Below, one piece after another: positions 34,969 through 44,203 of a DNA stretch of 64,000 nt (position 1 is the first letter of the stretch; each line of letters starts with the position of its first letter). The stretch spans positions 305,086-369,085 of the forward strand of contig NZ_NRSW01000001.1 of the NCBI RefSeq assembly GCF_002288635.1. The letters are read 5' to 3'. Source of the DNA: Mucilaginibacter sp. MD40 (GTDB lineage Bacteria; Bacteroidota; Bacteroidia; Sphingobacteriales; Sphingobacteriaceae). Below the pieces are notes generated by a model. The model worked only from the letters and a program-made list of their open reading frames with translations. It did no database searches and was not told where the DNA came from. The position numbers and the translations under genes were made by a program.

Positions 34969-36831
34969 CTATTTTTCAAATCGTTCGGCCAGTTCGGCCA
35001 GTGTAACCGTGCTGATAACCGGTTTGCCATTAAGGGCAAGGTTAGGCATCTGGCAGGCAAAAAGCTGGTCGACCAGTTGGTTCATCTCTTCCATTGATAG
35101 CTTGGTGCCGGCCTTCATGGCGCCGTTACGGGCCAGCGAACGGGCCAGGTTATCACGCTTATCTAACTTCAGGATAGCCAGGTTGTTTTTAAAACCTTCC
35201 AATAGCTGCTCCAGCAGTTCGTGCTCGTTGGCGTTGGTCAGGTCGGCTGGTATACCCTCAACTACTACCGTGTTACGGCCAAACTCGCGTATGTCAAAAC
35301 CCAGCGCACGTATATCCGGCAATAACTCTTTCAATAACTCAAAATCGGCGCTGTTTAGTGTAACCGATTGCGGGAATAAACTTTGCTGACTTACACCCGA
35401 GTGGTTTTGCAACTGCTGCAAAAAACGCTCATATAAAATACGCTCATGCGCGGCCTGCTGGTTAATGAGCATAAAGCCTGATTTGATCTGCGACAGAATG
35501 TACCGGTTATGTACCTGGAAGAACTGCTTTTCGCTGCTCTTTGCTACATCCTGCTCATTTACAGACAAGGTAGCTTCCTCGTGCATCTGCTGTTGTACCA
35601 CTTCTTCCTTTTTAGCTATCTCGTATAGGGTATCCCAGTTACGCGGGATGGCTGTACGATGATCGCTTACGTCGGTATTTCTATAAGACGCAGGTTCGCG
35701 TTCGTTCGTTTTCTTTTCTGTAACAAAAGGATTAAAATCAGGGTTAAAAGCAATGCTTGGCTGCACTATCTCCTCAAAAGGTTTTGGAGTGATGAGGTGT
35801 CCAATGCTATTCTCCTGGTCAAAATCAAGCGTTGGCGTAATGTTATATTTGCCTAACGAGCGCTTCACCGCCGAGCGGATGATAGCGTAAATGGATTTCT
35901 CGTCCTGGTACTTGATCTCCGTTTTTGTTGGATGCACGTTGATATCGATCTTAGCCGGGTCAATGTCAATGAACAATACGTACAGCGGATACGTTTCATC
36001 AGGCAATAATTCCTGAAAGGCCGTTAACACCGCATGGTTAAGGTAAGCGTCCTTTATAAAGCGGTTATTTACAAAAAAGAACTGCTCGCCTCGTGTTTTG
36101 CGTGCAAACTCCGGCTTGCCCACATAGCCATGCAGTTTAATAATGGTAGTATCTTCCTCAACCGGAACTAACCGCTGGTTATAATTATTGCCAAATAAAT
36201 GTACGATGCGCTGCTTAAGCGAAGCGGCAGGCAAATGGTATACTTCCTGCCCATCATGATGCAGGGTTAAAAATATCTGCGGATTAGCCAGCGCAACACG
36301 CTGGAATTCGTCAATAATATGGCGCATCTCCACCGGGTTACTTTTTAAAAAGTTACGGCGGGCAGGTGTGTTATAAAACAGGTTTTTTATAGAGATAGAG
36401 GTCCCCGTTGGCGCGGAGCAGGCTTCCTGGCTCATCACTTCCGATCCTTCTATCAGGATACAGGTTCCCAACTCGTCCTCATGGCGGCGGGTCTTTAATT
36501 CAACCTGGGCAATGGCGGCAATTGAGGCCATTGCCTCTCCCCTGAAACCCATGGTACGGATGGCAAACAGGTCTTCGGCCTTGCGGATCTTTGAGGTAGC
36601 ATGCCGCTCAAAACACATACGCGCGTCGGTCAAACTCATGCCGCAGCCGTTATCAATTACCTGTATCAGGGCCTTACCTGCATCTTTCAGTATCAATTGT
36701 ATCTTATCGGCACCGGCGTCTATGGCGTTCTCTATCAACTCTTTTACCGCGGATGCAGGGCGTTGCACCACCTCACCAGCGGCAATTTGGTTGGCAACGG
36801 CATCGGGTAAAAGCTGAATTATATCTGGCAT
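34969..36831 (-). CDS. mutL: DNA mismatch repair protein MutL
   Basis: 620 residues from the ATG at 36831 (an upstream in-frame start at 36876 falls in a dispersed repeat and is rejected). GHKL ATPase motifs are intact: ELIENAIDAGA, DNGCGM, GFRGEAMASIA and the NPARRNF loop. The C-terminal dimerisation domain has NQQAAHERILYE (near residue 457) where nicking MutL proteins have DQHA-x2-E-x4-E, and the ACK-type cysteine site is also changed, so endonuclease activity is doubtful. It heads a minus-strand unit with two rhomboids and an EEP protein. Confidence 0.94.
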   Translation of the reverse strand: MPDIIQLLPDAVANQIAAGEVVQRPASAVKELIENAIDAGADKIQLILKDAGKALIQVIDNGCGMSLTDARMCFERHATSKIRKAEDLFAIRTMGFRGEAMASIAAIAQVELKTRRHEDELGTCILIEGSEVMSQEACSAPTGTSISIKNLFYNTPARRNFLKSNPVEMRHIIDEFQRVALANPQIFLTLHHDGQEVYHLPAASLKQRIVHLFGNNYNQRLVPVEEDTTIIKLHGYVGKPEFARKTRGEQFFFVNNRFIKDAYLNHAVLTAFQELLPDETYPLYVLFIDIDPAKIDINVHPTKTEIKYQDEKSIYAIIRSAVKRSLGKYNITPTLDFDQENSIGHLITPKPFEEIVQPSIAFNPDFNPFVTEKKTNEREPASYRNTDVSDHRTAIPRNWDTLYEIAKKEEVVQQQMHEEATLSVNEQDVAKSSEKQFFQVHNRYILSQIKSGFMLINQQAAHERILYERFLQQLQNHSGVSQQSLFPQSVTLNSADFELLKELLPDIRALGFDIREFGRNTVVVEGIPADLTNANEHELLEQLLEGFKNNLAILKLDKRDNLARSLARNGAMKAGTKLSMEEMNQLVDQLFACQMPNLALNGKPVISTVTLAELAERFEK

Positions 36832-36854
36832 TAAAAATCTTCCCTTCTCTGTTC

Positions 36855-36940
36855 GGCCTCTCCCTTCCCTCTCCAATGGCGAGGGTCAAAAAGGTAAAGC
36901 CCATCTCCTTTAGAGAGGGGTTTGGGGGAGGCTTTCTTTA
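36855..36940. repeat. Dispersed CCCTCTCC/GAGAGGGG-type intergenic repeat
   Basis: A GC-rich patch with CCCTCTCCAATGGCGAGGG (36867-36885) and TCTCCTTTAGAGAGGGG (36904-36920) followed by a G-rich run, sitting just upstream of mutL. Such CCCTCTCC...GGAGAGGGG sequences occur many times in Bacteroidota genomes. It explains a spurious N-terminal extension of MutL. Confidence 0.5.
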
Positions 36941-37047
36941 AACACCTTTTCAGGTGCTAAATTAATTATTTGATTGCATAACTTTACCGCAATATAGTTG
37001 TATATACTAATTGTGATCGTAATATTTACATCCGCCTGTTTATCCAT

Positions 37048-38682
37048 ATGAAGAGATTTCTCCCCGCGATACTGCTGCTGGCAGCCGCCTGCTCGCCTAA
37101 AAGGGAATACAACGCCGACCTGCTTGTAAAAAACGCTGTAGTTTATACCACAGACAGTAGTTTTACTATCGCCAACGCCTTGGTGGTTAAAGGTGGCCGG
37201 ATACAAGCTGTAGGCGACCTTGACTCTCTGGACAAAAAATATTATGCCCGCGAGGTGATTGACGCGCAGGGAAAAGCTATTTATCCAGGCTTTATTGATG
37301 CGCATGCGCACTTTATGGAATATGGCCTGGGCTTACAGAATGCTAACCTGGCAGGCCTTAAAAGCTGGCAGGCTGTTTTAGATACCGTTAAAAATTACGC
37401 CGCACACAAAACCGATGGCTGGATTGTGGGCGCAGGCTGGGACCAGAACCTCTGGACAAACAAAGCTTTTCCGGATAAAGCCAAATTGGATTCGCTGTTC
37501 CCGGTACGCCCGGTTATTTTGCACAGGGTTGACGGGCACGCGGCTATTGCCAACCAGGCAGCACTAAATATTGCCGGGGTAAAGCCGGGCCAGAAAATTA
37601 TTGGTGGTTCTATAGAAACCGTTAACGGTAAGCTTACGGGTATTTTGGTGGATAATGCCGTTGGTATTGTAACCCGGAAAATACCTGCCCCAACCGAGCA
37701 AATGATACAGGCAGCTCTGCTTGACGCGCAAAAGAATTGCTTTGCTGTGGGTTTAACCACCGTTGATGATTGCGGTGTACCCTATCAACTCATTAATGTG
37801 ATTGCACAGTTACAGCACAAAGGCGACCTTAAAATGCGCCTATACCTGATGCTGGCCGATCAGCCCGAAAACTACGACTACTTGTTTAAACGCGGCGCTT
37901 ATAAAACACCGGGCTTAAATGTACGCGCCTTTAAAGTGTATGCTGATGGTGCTTTAGGCTCACGCGGCGCTTGTTTACTAAAACCCTACGCCGACCAACC
38001 TAAATGGAACGGCTTTTTGCTGAGTCCTAAAGCGCATTTTGAAGAGGTTGCCAAAAAGATAGCCGAGCATGGCTTCCAGATGGCCACGCACGCCATTGGC
38101 GACTCTGCCAACCGGGTGATCTTAAAGATATATGCAGAGAACCTGAAAGGCAAGAACGATAAACGCTGGAGGATCGAGCACGCGCAGATCATTTCGCCGG
38201 AGGATGTTAAACTGTTTGGCGATAATAGCATCATACCATCCGTACAGCCTACCCATGCCACGTCTGATATGGCATGGGCCATTAAGCGGTTAGGTGCCGA
38301 CCGGCTTAAAACGGCTTACGCGTACAAAAACCTGCTTAAGCAAAACGGATGGATACCCCTGGGTACTGATTTCCCGGTTGAAAACATTAACCCTATGTAC
38401 ACGTTTTATGCAGCTGTTGAACGTAAAGATCTAAAAGGACAACCAGCAAGCGGATTCCAGATGGAAAACGCGCTTATCCGGCAGGAAGCCCTGCGTGGTA
38501 TGACCATTTGGGCTGCAAAGGCAAATTTTGAAGAGAAGGAAAAAGGCAGTATTGAGCCGGGCAAATTTGCCGATTTCGTGATCCTTGATCAGGATATCAT
38601 GAAGGCAAAAGGCAGCGAACTGCCAAAAGTTAAAGTGTTAAAAACGTTTGTAAATGGTGTTAAGGTTTATGAGAAGAAATAA
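37048..38682 (+). CDS. Amidohydrolase family lipoprotein (YtcJ-like)
   Basis: 544 residues with a lipobox LAAAC near residue 14. The Amidohydrolase_3 motifs are FIDAHAHFMEYG near 88 (two metal His), DADG-like GGSIETVNG, a carboxylated-Lys-type RAFKVYADGALGSRGA near 295 and WRIEHAQIISPEDV near 375 with the active-site His. Family members are secreted or cytoplasmic hydrolases; here the lipoprotein anchor puts it in the periplasm or outer membrane. It overlaps the following serine hydrolase by 14 bases. Substrate unknown. Confidence 0.85.
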   Translation: MKRFLPAILLLAAACSPKREYNADLLVKNAVVYTTDSSFTIANALVVKGGRIQAVGDLDSLDKKYYAREVIDAQGKAIYPGFIDAHAHFMEYGLGLQNANLAGLKSWQAVLDTVKNYAAHKTDGWIVGAGWDQNLWTNKAFPDKAKLDSLFPVRPVILHRVDGHAAIANQAALNIAGVKPGQKIIGGSIETVNGKLTGILVDNAVGIVTRKIPAPTEQMIQAALLDAQKNCFAVGLTTVDDCGVPYQLINVIAQLQHKGDLKMRLYLMLADQPENYDYLFKRGAYKTPGLNVRAFKVYADGALGSRGACLLKPYADQPKWNGFLLSPKAHFEEVAKKIAEHGFQMATHAIGDSANRVILKIYAENLKGKNDKRWRIEHAQIISPEDVKLFGDNSIIPSVQPTHATSDMAWAIKRLGADRLKTAYAYKNLLKQNGWIPLGTDFPVENINPMYTFYAAVERKDLKGQPASGFQMENALIRQEALRGMTIWAAKANFEEKEKGSIEPGKFADFVILDQDIMKAKGSELPKVKVLKTFVNGVKVYEKK

Positions 38683-40489
38683 GCGCGGTTTATGTTTAAC
38701 CGCACTGTTTGGGTTGATTTTGGTTCATTCGGCTTGTGCGCAGCCACAGCCCTATACAGGTAAAGCTTATGTGCAGGAGGAAAAACAGGCAGAACAGGCT
38801 ACGGTATTGCTTAATAACGAAAAGAATGTTGTGCCGCTACACAACCTGGATAATAACAGGGTAGCCAGCATACATTTTTCAAGTGCTTACGCGATTGGTT
38901 TTGACAGCCTATTGAACAAATATGCCAAAGTTGATGTAATTAACGGCAACGATTACATGGGCGCAAAGCCCCTGGATATGCTGGTGCAGGATACCAAATT
39001 TTACCACACCCTCATCCTACAGCTTACTGATGCTGAACTTGCTAACCCACAGATCATTCAGTTCATTAAAAATAACCAGAAGATAAAGGATGTGGTGGTT
39101 GCTTTTATGGGTAACAGCTCATCATTGGTACAACTGAATGATGTTACCGCGCCGGTGATCTGGTCGGCAAGGGTTTCGCCGGTTTCCGCTCTGTTTAGCG
39201 CGCAGGCCATATTTGGTGGGGTTGCTATTACGCAACGCCTAACCAAAAGCTATTCGCCTAAATATACGGCTAATACCGGATTTCTGACCTCAAAGGTACG
39301 CCTGCAATACACCGTGCCTGAGGATGCGGGCATTAATTCAGACAACCTCAATAGCGCGATAGATGCCATTGCCCGTGAGGCCATTGTACAGCGCGCAACC
39401 CCGGGCTGCGTAGTGTTGGTTGCCAAAGATGGCAAAGTAATATTCAATAAAGCTTACGGCAACCATGTGTATGATAACACTACACCTGATAAGATAACCG
39501 ATATTTTTGACCTGGCATCCATGACCAAGATATCGGCTACTACGATGGAGGCTATGCAATTGTATGACCAGGGCAAGCTTAACCTGGATTCAACCATTGG
39601 CACCTATATGCCTATTGCCCGCAACACCAACAAAAAAACGTTAACTGTACGCGAAATACTGGAACACCAGGCAGGGCTGATACCTGACATACAAACTTTT
39701 GAAGTAATAAAGCCATCAGACCATTCGGCTGATTCATCTGCGGCATTCCCTACCAAAGTAAATGAGGGTTATTACCTGCGTAAAGATTATTTTGATGATG
39801 TGATGCTGCCCGCCATGCTGCGTTCAGCGGTTAAAACACGCGGGCAATACGTATACAGCGATGTAGGATTGATATTTACACAACAAATAGTAGAAACTAT
39901 TACCGCAACTCCGCTTAATGTTTTTGTGCAACAAAAGTTCTACAACCCGCTGGGGATGCAAACAGCAGGCTTTTTGCCTTTAATGCGCTTCCCGGCCAAT
40001 CGCATACCACCCACCGAAGACGACCGTAAAGACCGTAGAGCCCTATTGGATGGCTATGTACATGACCCTACTGCCGCACTTATGGGCGGTGTTGCGGGGC
40101 ACGCCGGTTTATTTGCCAGTGCAAATGATGTAGCTATACTTTACCAGATGATGCTTAACCGTGGCACCTATGGCGGCGTACAGTATATTAAGCCCGAAAC
40201 CGTTGACCTGTGGACCTCAAAACAATCTGCTGTTAGTCGCCGAGGCATAGGCTTTGACCGCTGGGACCCTATCGCCGACAGGCACTATCCTTCAAAACTG
40301 GCATCGGACCAAACCTACGGGCATACCGGGTTTACCGGTACCTGTGTTTGGGTTGATCCTAAATATAACCTGGTTTATGTTTTCCTATCTAACCGGGTAT
40401 ACCCTAACGTAAGCAATAAATTAGGCAGCCTCAATATACGACCACGCATACAGGACGCCGTTTATGAAGCGATACAGAAAGGGCTGTAA
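38669..40489 (+). CDS. Serine hydrolase (beta-lactamase fold) with N-terminal GH3_C-like domain
   Basis: 606 residues from the ATG at 38669. Signal peptide cleaved near SACA-Q. Residues about 35-215 (ATVLLNNEKNVVPLHNL) match the C-terminal domain of family 3 glycoside hydrolases, but the catalytic GH3 barrel is missing. Residues 220-600 are a class C beta-lactamase/serine hydrolase: SMTK (Ser284, Lys287), a YSDVG motif near 395 and GHTGFTGT near 555. In relatives, GH3 and this domain are fused in one long protein. Probably acts on peptidoglycan or another amide/ester. Confidence 0.8.
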   Translation: MRRNKRGLCLTALFGLILVHSACAQPQPYTGKAYVQEEKQAEQATVLLNNEKNVVPLHNLDNNRVASIHFSSAYAIGFDSLLNKYAKVDVINGNDYMGAKPLDMLVQDTKFYHTLILQLTDAELANPQIIQFIKNNQKIKDVVVAFMGNSSSLVQLNDVTAPVIWSARVSPVSALFSAQAIFGGVAITQRLTKSYSPKYTANTGFLTSKVRLQYTVPEDAGINSDNLNSAIDAIAREAIVQRATPGCVVLVAKDGKVIFNKAYGNHVYDNTTPDKITDIFDLASMTKISATTMEAMQLYDQGKLNLDSTIGTYMPIARNTNKKTLTVREILEHQAGLIPDIQTFEVIKPSDHSADSSAAFPTKVNEGYYLRKDYFDDVMLPAMLRSAVKTRGQYVYSDVGLIFTQQIVETITATPLNVFVQQKFYNPLGMQTAGFLPLMRFPANRIPPTEDDRKDRRALLDGYVHDPTAALMGGVAGHAGLFASANDVAILYQMMLNRGTYGGVQYIKPETVDLWTSKQSAVSRRGIGFDRWDPIADRHYPSKLASDQTYGHTGFTGTCVWVDPKYNLVYVFLSNRVYPNVSNKLGSLNIRPRIQDAVYEAIQKGL

Positions 40490-40498
40490 AAACCTAAA

Positions 40499-40535
40499 AA
40501 AACAAATGCCTGAATTTTATTCAGGCATTTGTTTT
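40499..40535. terminator. Bidirectional terminator serine hydrolase / serS
   Basis: AACAAATGCCTGAAT and ATTCAGGCATTTGTT form a perfect stem of about 15 bp with a 3-nt loop, flanked by A and T runs, between convergent genes. Confidence 0.85.
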
Positions 40536-40593
40536 AAACATCTCAACCAGCACTCAAACTGTCTGGCTATTATATTCTGGATTTTTATTCCAT

Positions 40594-41865
40594 TTAGTCG
40601 ATCCACTCAAACTTGGTGTAAGGCACCAGCACCTCAGGTATTTTAATACCTTTTTCGGTTTGGTTGTTCTCCAGCAGGGTTGCCACAATACGCGGCAAAG
40701 CTAAAGCGCTGCCGTTAAGCGTGTGCGCTAATTGGGTTTTACCTTCCGCATTGCGGAAACGCAGTTTTAAGCGGTTAGCCTGGTAGGTCTCAAAGTTTGA
40801 TACGGATGATACCTCTAACCAGCGTTGTTGCGCAGCGCTCCAGGTTTCCATATCGTAGGTTAAAGCGCTTGTGAAACCCATATCGCCACCGCAAAGGCGT
40901 AACACGCGATAGGGTAAACCAAGCTTTTGCAGCAGGCTTTGCACATGTACGCTCATATCTTCCAGCACTTCGTATGATTTATCAGGTTGTACTATTTGTA
41001 CAATTTCCACTTTATCAAACTGATGCAGGCGGTTCAAACCACGTACATGCGCACCATAAGAACCCGCCTCGCGGCGGAAGCATGGCGTATGACCACAGTT
41101 TTTTACCGGCAGCTCTTCACCTTTTAAAATTACATCACGGTAAAGGTTGGTGATTGGCACTTCGGCAGTAGGGATAAGGTAAAGCCCATCCTCGTTCACA
41201 AAGTACATCTGGCCCTCTTTATCCGGCAACTGCCCTGTGCCAAAGCCTGAAGCTTCGTTCACCACCAAGGGTACGCCAACTTCACTGTAACCCGCTTTTT
41301 CGGCCTCATCAATAAAGAAATTGATTAGCGCGCGTTGCAGTTTAGCGCCTTTGTTTTTATATACAGGGAAACCTGCACCGGTTATTTTAACACCCAATTC
41401 AAAATCTATCAGGTTATATTTAGCAGCCAGTTCCCAGTGAGGTAGAGCATTGGCAGGCAATTCGGGCTTAACACCGTTCTCTAAAACAATCTCGTTATCA
41501 TCAGCAGAAACACCTTTAGGTACAGAGGTATGCGGCAGGTTAGGTAACAGTACCAGTTTCTCCTGCAATTCGGTTTCAAAGGCAGTTAACTGCTCGCCCA
41601 GTTGTTTGATCTCTTCTTTCCACTTACCGGTGTTGGCTTTAATGGCTTCGGCCTCATCCTTTTTGCCATTGCGCATCAGTTCGCCAATTTGTTTGGCCGC
41701 CGCGTTAGCCTGGGATGATACGTTATCCGATTGGTTTTGCGCCTGGCGACGTTTCTCATCCAAAGCTATTATCTCATCAACCAATTGGGGCTGCTTAAAA
41801 TTTTTGACAGCCAAACGTTCTAAAACTTTATCCCTGTTCTCGCGGATATAACTAACTTGCAACAT
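40594..41865 (-). CDS. serS: Seryl-tRNA synthetase
   Basis: 423 residues from the ATG at 41865 (MLQVSYIREN), the normal SerS start. A longer frame from 41886 would begin inside the TATATTTG promoter and is rejected; an ATG at 41868 is also possible. An N-terminal coiled coil (residues 30-105) binds the tRNA-Ser long arm; class II motifs 2 and 3 are FRREAGSYGAHVRGLNR near 270 and GSALALPRIVATLLEN near 390. It charges tRNA-Ser and tRNA-Sec. Confidence 0.96.
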   Translation of the reverse strand: MLQVSYIRENRDKVLERLAVKNFKQPQLVDEIIALDEKRRQAQNQSDNVSSQANAAAKQIGELMRNGKKDEAEAIKANTGKWKEEIKQLGEQLTAFETELQEKLVLLPNLPHTSVPKGVSADDNEIVLENGVKPELPANALPHWELAAKYNLIDFELGVKITGAGFPVYKNKGAKLQRALINFFIDEAEKAGYSEVGVPLVVNEASGFGTGQLPDKEGQMYFVNEDGLYLIPTAEVPITNLYRDVILKGEELPVKNCGHTPCFRREAGSYGAHVRGLNRLHQFDKVEIVQIVQPDKSYEVLEDMSVHVQSLLQKLGLPYRVLRLCGGDMGFTSALTYDMETWSAAQQRWLEVSSVSNFETYQANRLKLRFRNAEGKTQLAHTLNGSALALPRIVATLLENNQTEKGIKIPEVLVPYTKFEWID

Positions 41866-41883
41866 CATTTTAAGATTAAAAGG

Positions 41884-41891
41884 CAAATATA
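41884..41891 (-). promoter_or_regulatory. -7 promoter element of serS
   Basis: TATATTTG on the minus strand matches the consensus; transcription near 41877 leaves about 11 nt before the ATG at 41865. This element decides the start codon. Confidence 0.5.
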
Positions 41892-41892
41892 A

Positions 41893-41973
41893 CAGTTTGC
41901 AGTTTGGAGCAGGCAGTTTGCAATTTTTTTGTAAGCGCTTTATGCAAACTGCAAACCGGCAACTGCAAACTAC
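41893..41973. repeat. AGTTTGCAGTTT / AAACTGCAAACT repeat between serS and rsmI
   Basis: TTTGCAGTTTG (41897-41907) pairs with CAAACTGCAAA (41945-41955), and CAGTTTGCA (41914-41922) with TGCAAACTG (41943-41951); AACTGCAAAC recurs at 41961-41970. A simple-sequence patch of interleaved direct and inverted copies, of a type common in Sphingobacteriaceae spacers. It fakes an N-terminal extension of RsmI. Confidence 0.6.
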
Positions 41974-41974
41974 A

Positions 41975-42697
41975 ATGAGCGGAAAACTTTACTTAGTGCC
42001 TACTCCTATCGGCAACCTGGAGGACATGACCTTTAGGGCTATACGCATATTAAAAGAGGCCGATCTGATACTGGCTGAAGATACGCGTACATCGTCACCC
42101 ATGCTGAAGCATTTTGATATCCAAAATAAAGTTTTTGCGCACCATCAGCATAACGAGCACCAGGCCAGCAACGAGATCATTAAGTTTTTGCTGCAAGGGC
42201 AAAATATAGCGCTGATATCTGATGCGGGCACGCCTGCCATATCCGATCCGGGATTTTTCCTGGTGCGCGAGGCTTTAAAGTTTAACATCGACATAGAATG
42301 CCTGCCCGGCGCAACGGCCTTTGTACCGGCTTTGGTAAACTCCGGCTTCCCTACAGATAAGTTTTGCTTTGAGGGTTTTTTGCCACTTAAGAAAGGGCGC
42401 CAAACCCGTTATAAGTTCCTGGCGCAGGAAGAACGGACGATCATTCTTTACGAATCTCCGCACCGTTTATTAAAAACGCTTGAGGAAATGGCTACTTATT
42501 TTGGTGCCAGCCGCCAGCTTTCCGTTTCACGCGAGCTGACCAAAATGTTCGAAGAAACCGTACGCGGTACCGTAGCCGAAGTAAAGCAGCATTTTGAAAC
42601 CCATCCTGTAAAAGGTGAGTTTGTGATATGCGTAGCCGGTGCCGAAGAAGCGGACAACAAGAAGAAAAAAAAGTATAACAACGATGACGAAGAATAG
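41975..42697 (+). CDS. rsmI: 16S rRNA (cytidine(1402)-2'-O)-methyltransferase RsmI
   Basis: 240 residues from the ATG at 41975 (MSGKLYLVPTPIGN); an upstream in-frame start at 41897 is only repeat sequence. The SAM-binding signature LYLVPTPIGNLEDMTFRAI, AEDTRTS near 35 and ISDAGTPAISDPGF near 80 are all present. RsmI methylates the ribose 2'-O of C1402 in the ribosomal decoding centre. The C-terminus is lysine/asparagine-rich. Divergent from serS. Confidence 0.93.
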   Translation: MSGKLYLVPTPIGNLEDMTFRAIRILKEADLILAEDTRTSSPMLKHFDIQNKVFAHHQHNEHQASNEIIKFLLQGQNIALISDAGTPAISDPGFFLVREALKFNIDIECLPGATAFVPALVNSGFPTDKFCFEGFLPLKKGRQTRYKFLAQEERTIILYESPHRLLKTLEEMATYFGASRQLSVSRELTKMFEETVRGTVAEVKQHFETHPVKGEFVICVAGAEEADNKKKKKYNNDDEE

Positions 42698-42742
42698 CAT
42701 TTACGCTGCTATTGATACTGCCATCTTCGCCTAAATAATTAA

Positions 42743-44146
42743 TTATTCCAGTACGACTTTCTGGTGTTGATAAGGTATTTCAATATTTTTGAAACCCTTT
42801 TCTTTGAGTTTAGCCTCAAAATGCTGCTGAACTTCGTACTCGCCATGTACCAGGAAAACCTTTTTTACTTTTGCCGGATCCTGGCATGCCAGGAAATGAA
42901 GCAGGTCTTCATAATCGCCATGGGCGCTCATACTTTTTATTGACCGTACCTCGGCGTTCACCTGATAGGGTTCGCCAAATATATGTACCTCTTTCTCGCC
43001 CCGAGCCAAACGCCCTCCCAATGAACCCGGCTCGGCGTAGCCCACCATTAAAATGGTGTTCTTTTTGTTATTAATATTATTCTTGATATGGTGCTTAACC
43101 CGTCCTGCTTCGGCCATACCTGAAGAGGATATGATAACGCACGGACGAGCATCATCATTTAGCGCAATGGATTCGGCTGTTGACTCTATGAATTTTAAGC
43201 CTTTAAAACCGAAAGGATCGGCATCTACCTGTAATACTTTTTGTACATTTTTATTGTATTCTTCCGGGTGGTCCTTTAAAACCTTTGTAGCCTGCTCAGA
43301 TAATGGGCTATCCACATAATAAGGAACATCAGGCAGATCGCCCCGAAGTTCAAGAGAGTTAAGCGCGTAAAGCAGTTCCTGCGTACGCCCCACACTAAAT
43401 GCAGGGATAATGACTTTTCCTCCTTTGCGCTCACAGGTTTCTTTGATCACTTCCAGCAAGGCATCTTCAATAGGACCAATATCCTTATGCAGACTATCGC
43501 CGTAGGTTGATTCTAACAAGATATAATCGGCTTGCTCAAATGTCTGGGGGCTTTTTAATATAAGATCGCCGTAGCGGCCAACATCGCCGCTAAAAGTAAT
43601 GTGTGTTTCCTTCGCGTCCTCAAATACTGTAATATGTACCGCCGCGCTGCCCAGTATATGCCCGGCATCGGTAAACTTAAAGCGCAAGCGCTGGCTAATG
43701 GCATATTCCTGGTGATAATCTACAATCTTAAAAAGGCGCATGGCGGCGATGGCATCGTCCTCGTTATACAAAGCTTCCAATAAAGGTTGCCCATGCTTAG
43801 CCCGTTGCTTGTTAGTATATTCAACATCCTGCATCTGTATCCTCGCCGAATCCATCATCAGTATACGGGCGAGGTCCATGGTGGCTGATGTACAGAATAT
43901 AGTTCCTTCAAATCCCTCCTTAACCAAGCGCGGGATAAGACCGCAATGGTCAATATGCGCATGAGAGAGTATCAGATAGTCAATCTTTTTAGGGTTAAAG
44001 CCAAAATGCTCGTTCATGCCGTCAGTCTGTTCGCCCAGCCCCTGGAACATGCCGCAATCCAGCAAAACTGTTGTACCATCGTTTAAACGTAATAAATGCT
44101 TACTGCCGGTTACATTACGGGCGGCGCCGTGAAAAGTAATTTCCAT
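42743..44146 (-). CDS. Metallo-beta-lactamase / beta-CASP RNA-processing exonuclease
   Basis: 467 residues. Zinc motifs: HAHIDHCG (His62, His64, Asp66, His67), DAGHILGSAAVHI near 175, FSGDVGRYG, then the beta-CASP insert (SSSGMAEAGRVKHH near 345) and SAHGDYEDL near 410. It belongs to the KO/CPSF73-like group of beta-CASP nucleases that trim or cleave RNA. A KH domain is absent. Divergent from the BlaI gene. Confidence 0.88.
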   Translation of the reverse strand: MEITFHGAARNVTGSKHLLRLNDGTTVLLDCGMFQGLGEQTDGMNEHFGFNPKKIDYLILSHAHIDHCGLIPRLVKEGFEGTIFCTSATMDLARILMMDSARIQMQDVEYTNKQRAKHGQPLLEALYNEDDAIAAMRLFKIVDYHQEYAISQRLRFKFTDAGHILGSAAVHITVFEDAKETHITFSGDVGRYGDLILKSPQTFEQADYILLESTYGDSLHKDIGPIEDALLEVIKETCERKGGKVIIPAFSVGRTQELLYALNSLELRGDLPDVPYYVDSPLSEQATKVLKDHPEEYNKNVQKVLQVDADPFGFKGLKFIESTAESIALNDDARPCVIISSSGMAEAGRVKHHIKNNINNKKNTILMVGYAEPGSLGGRLARGEKEVHIFGEPYQVNAEVRSIKSMSAHGDYEDLLHFLACQDPAKVKKVFLVHGEYEVQQHFEAKLKEKGFKNIEIPYQHQKVVLE

Positions 44147-44203
44147 TTATAATTGAGTTATAGACACAACCAAAATTTGTAAATAAAGTTTATTATCTGA
44201 AAT

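Noticed and set aside
36832..36876. 15-residue N-terminal extension of MutL
   Set aside because: Encoded by the dispersed repeat and lacks homology; the ATG at 36831 matches the family start.
41866..41886. 7-residue extension of SerS
   Set aside because: Overlaps the TATATTTG promoter element; the family start is at 41865.
41897..41974. 26-residue extension of RsmI
   Set aside because: Consists of the AGTTTGCA repeat; the SAM domain begins at 41975.
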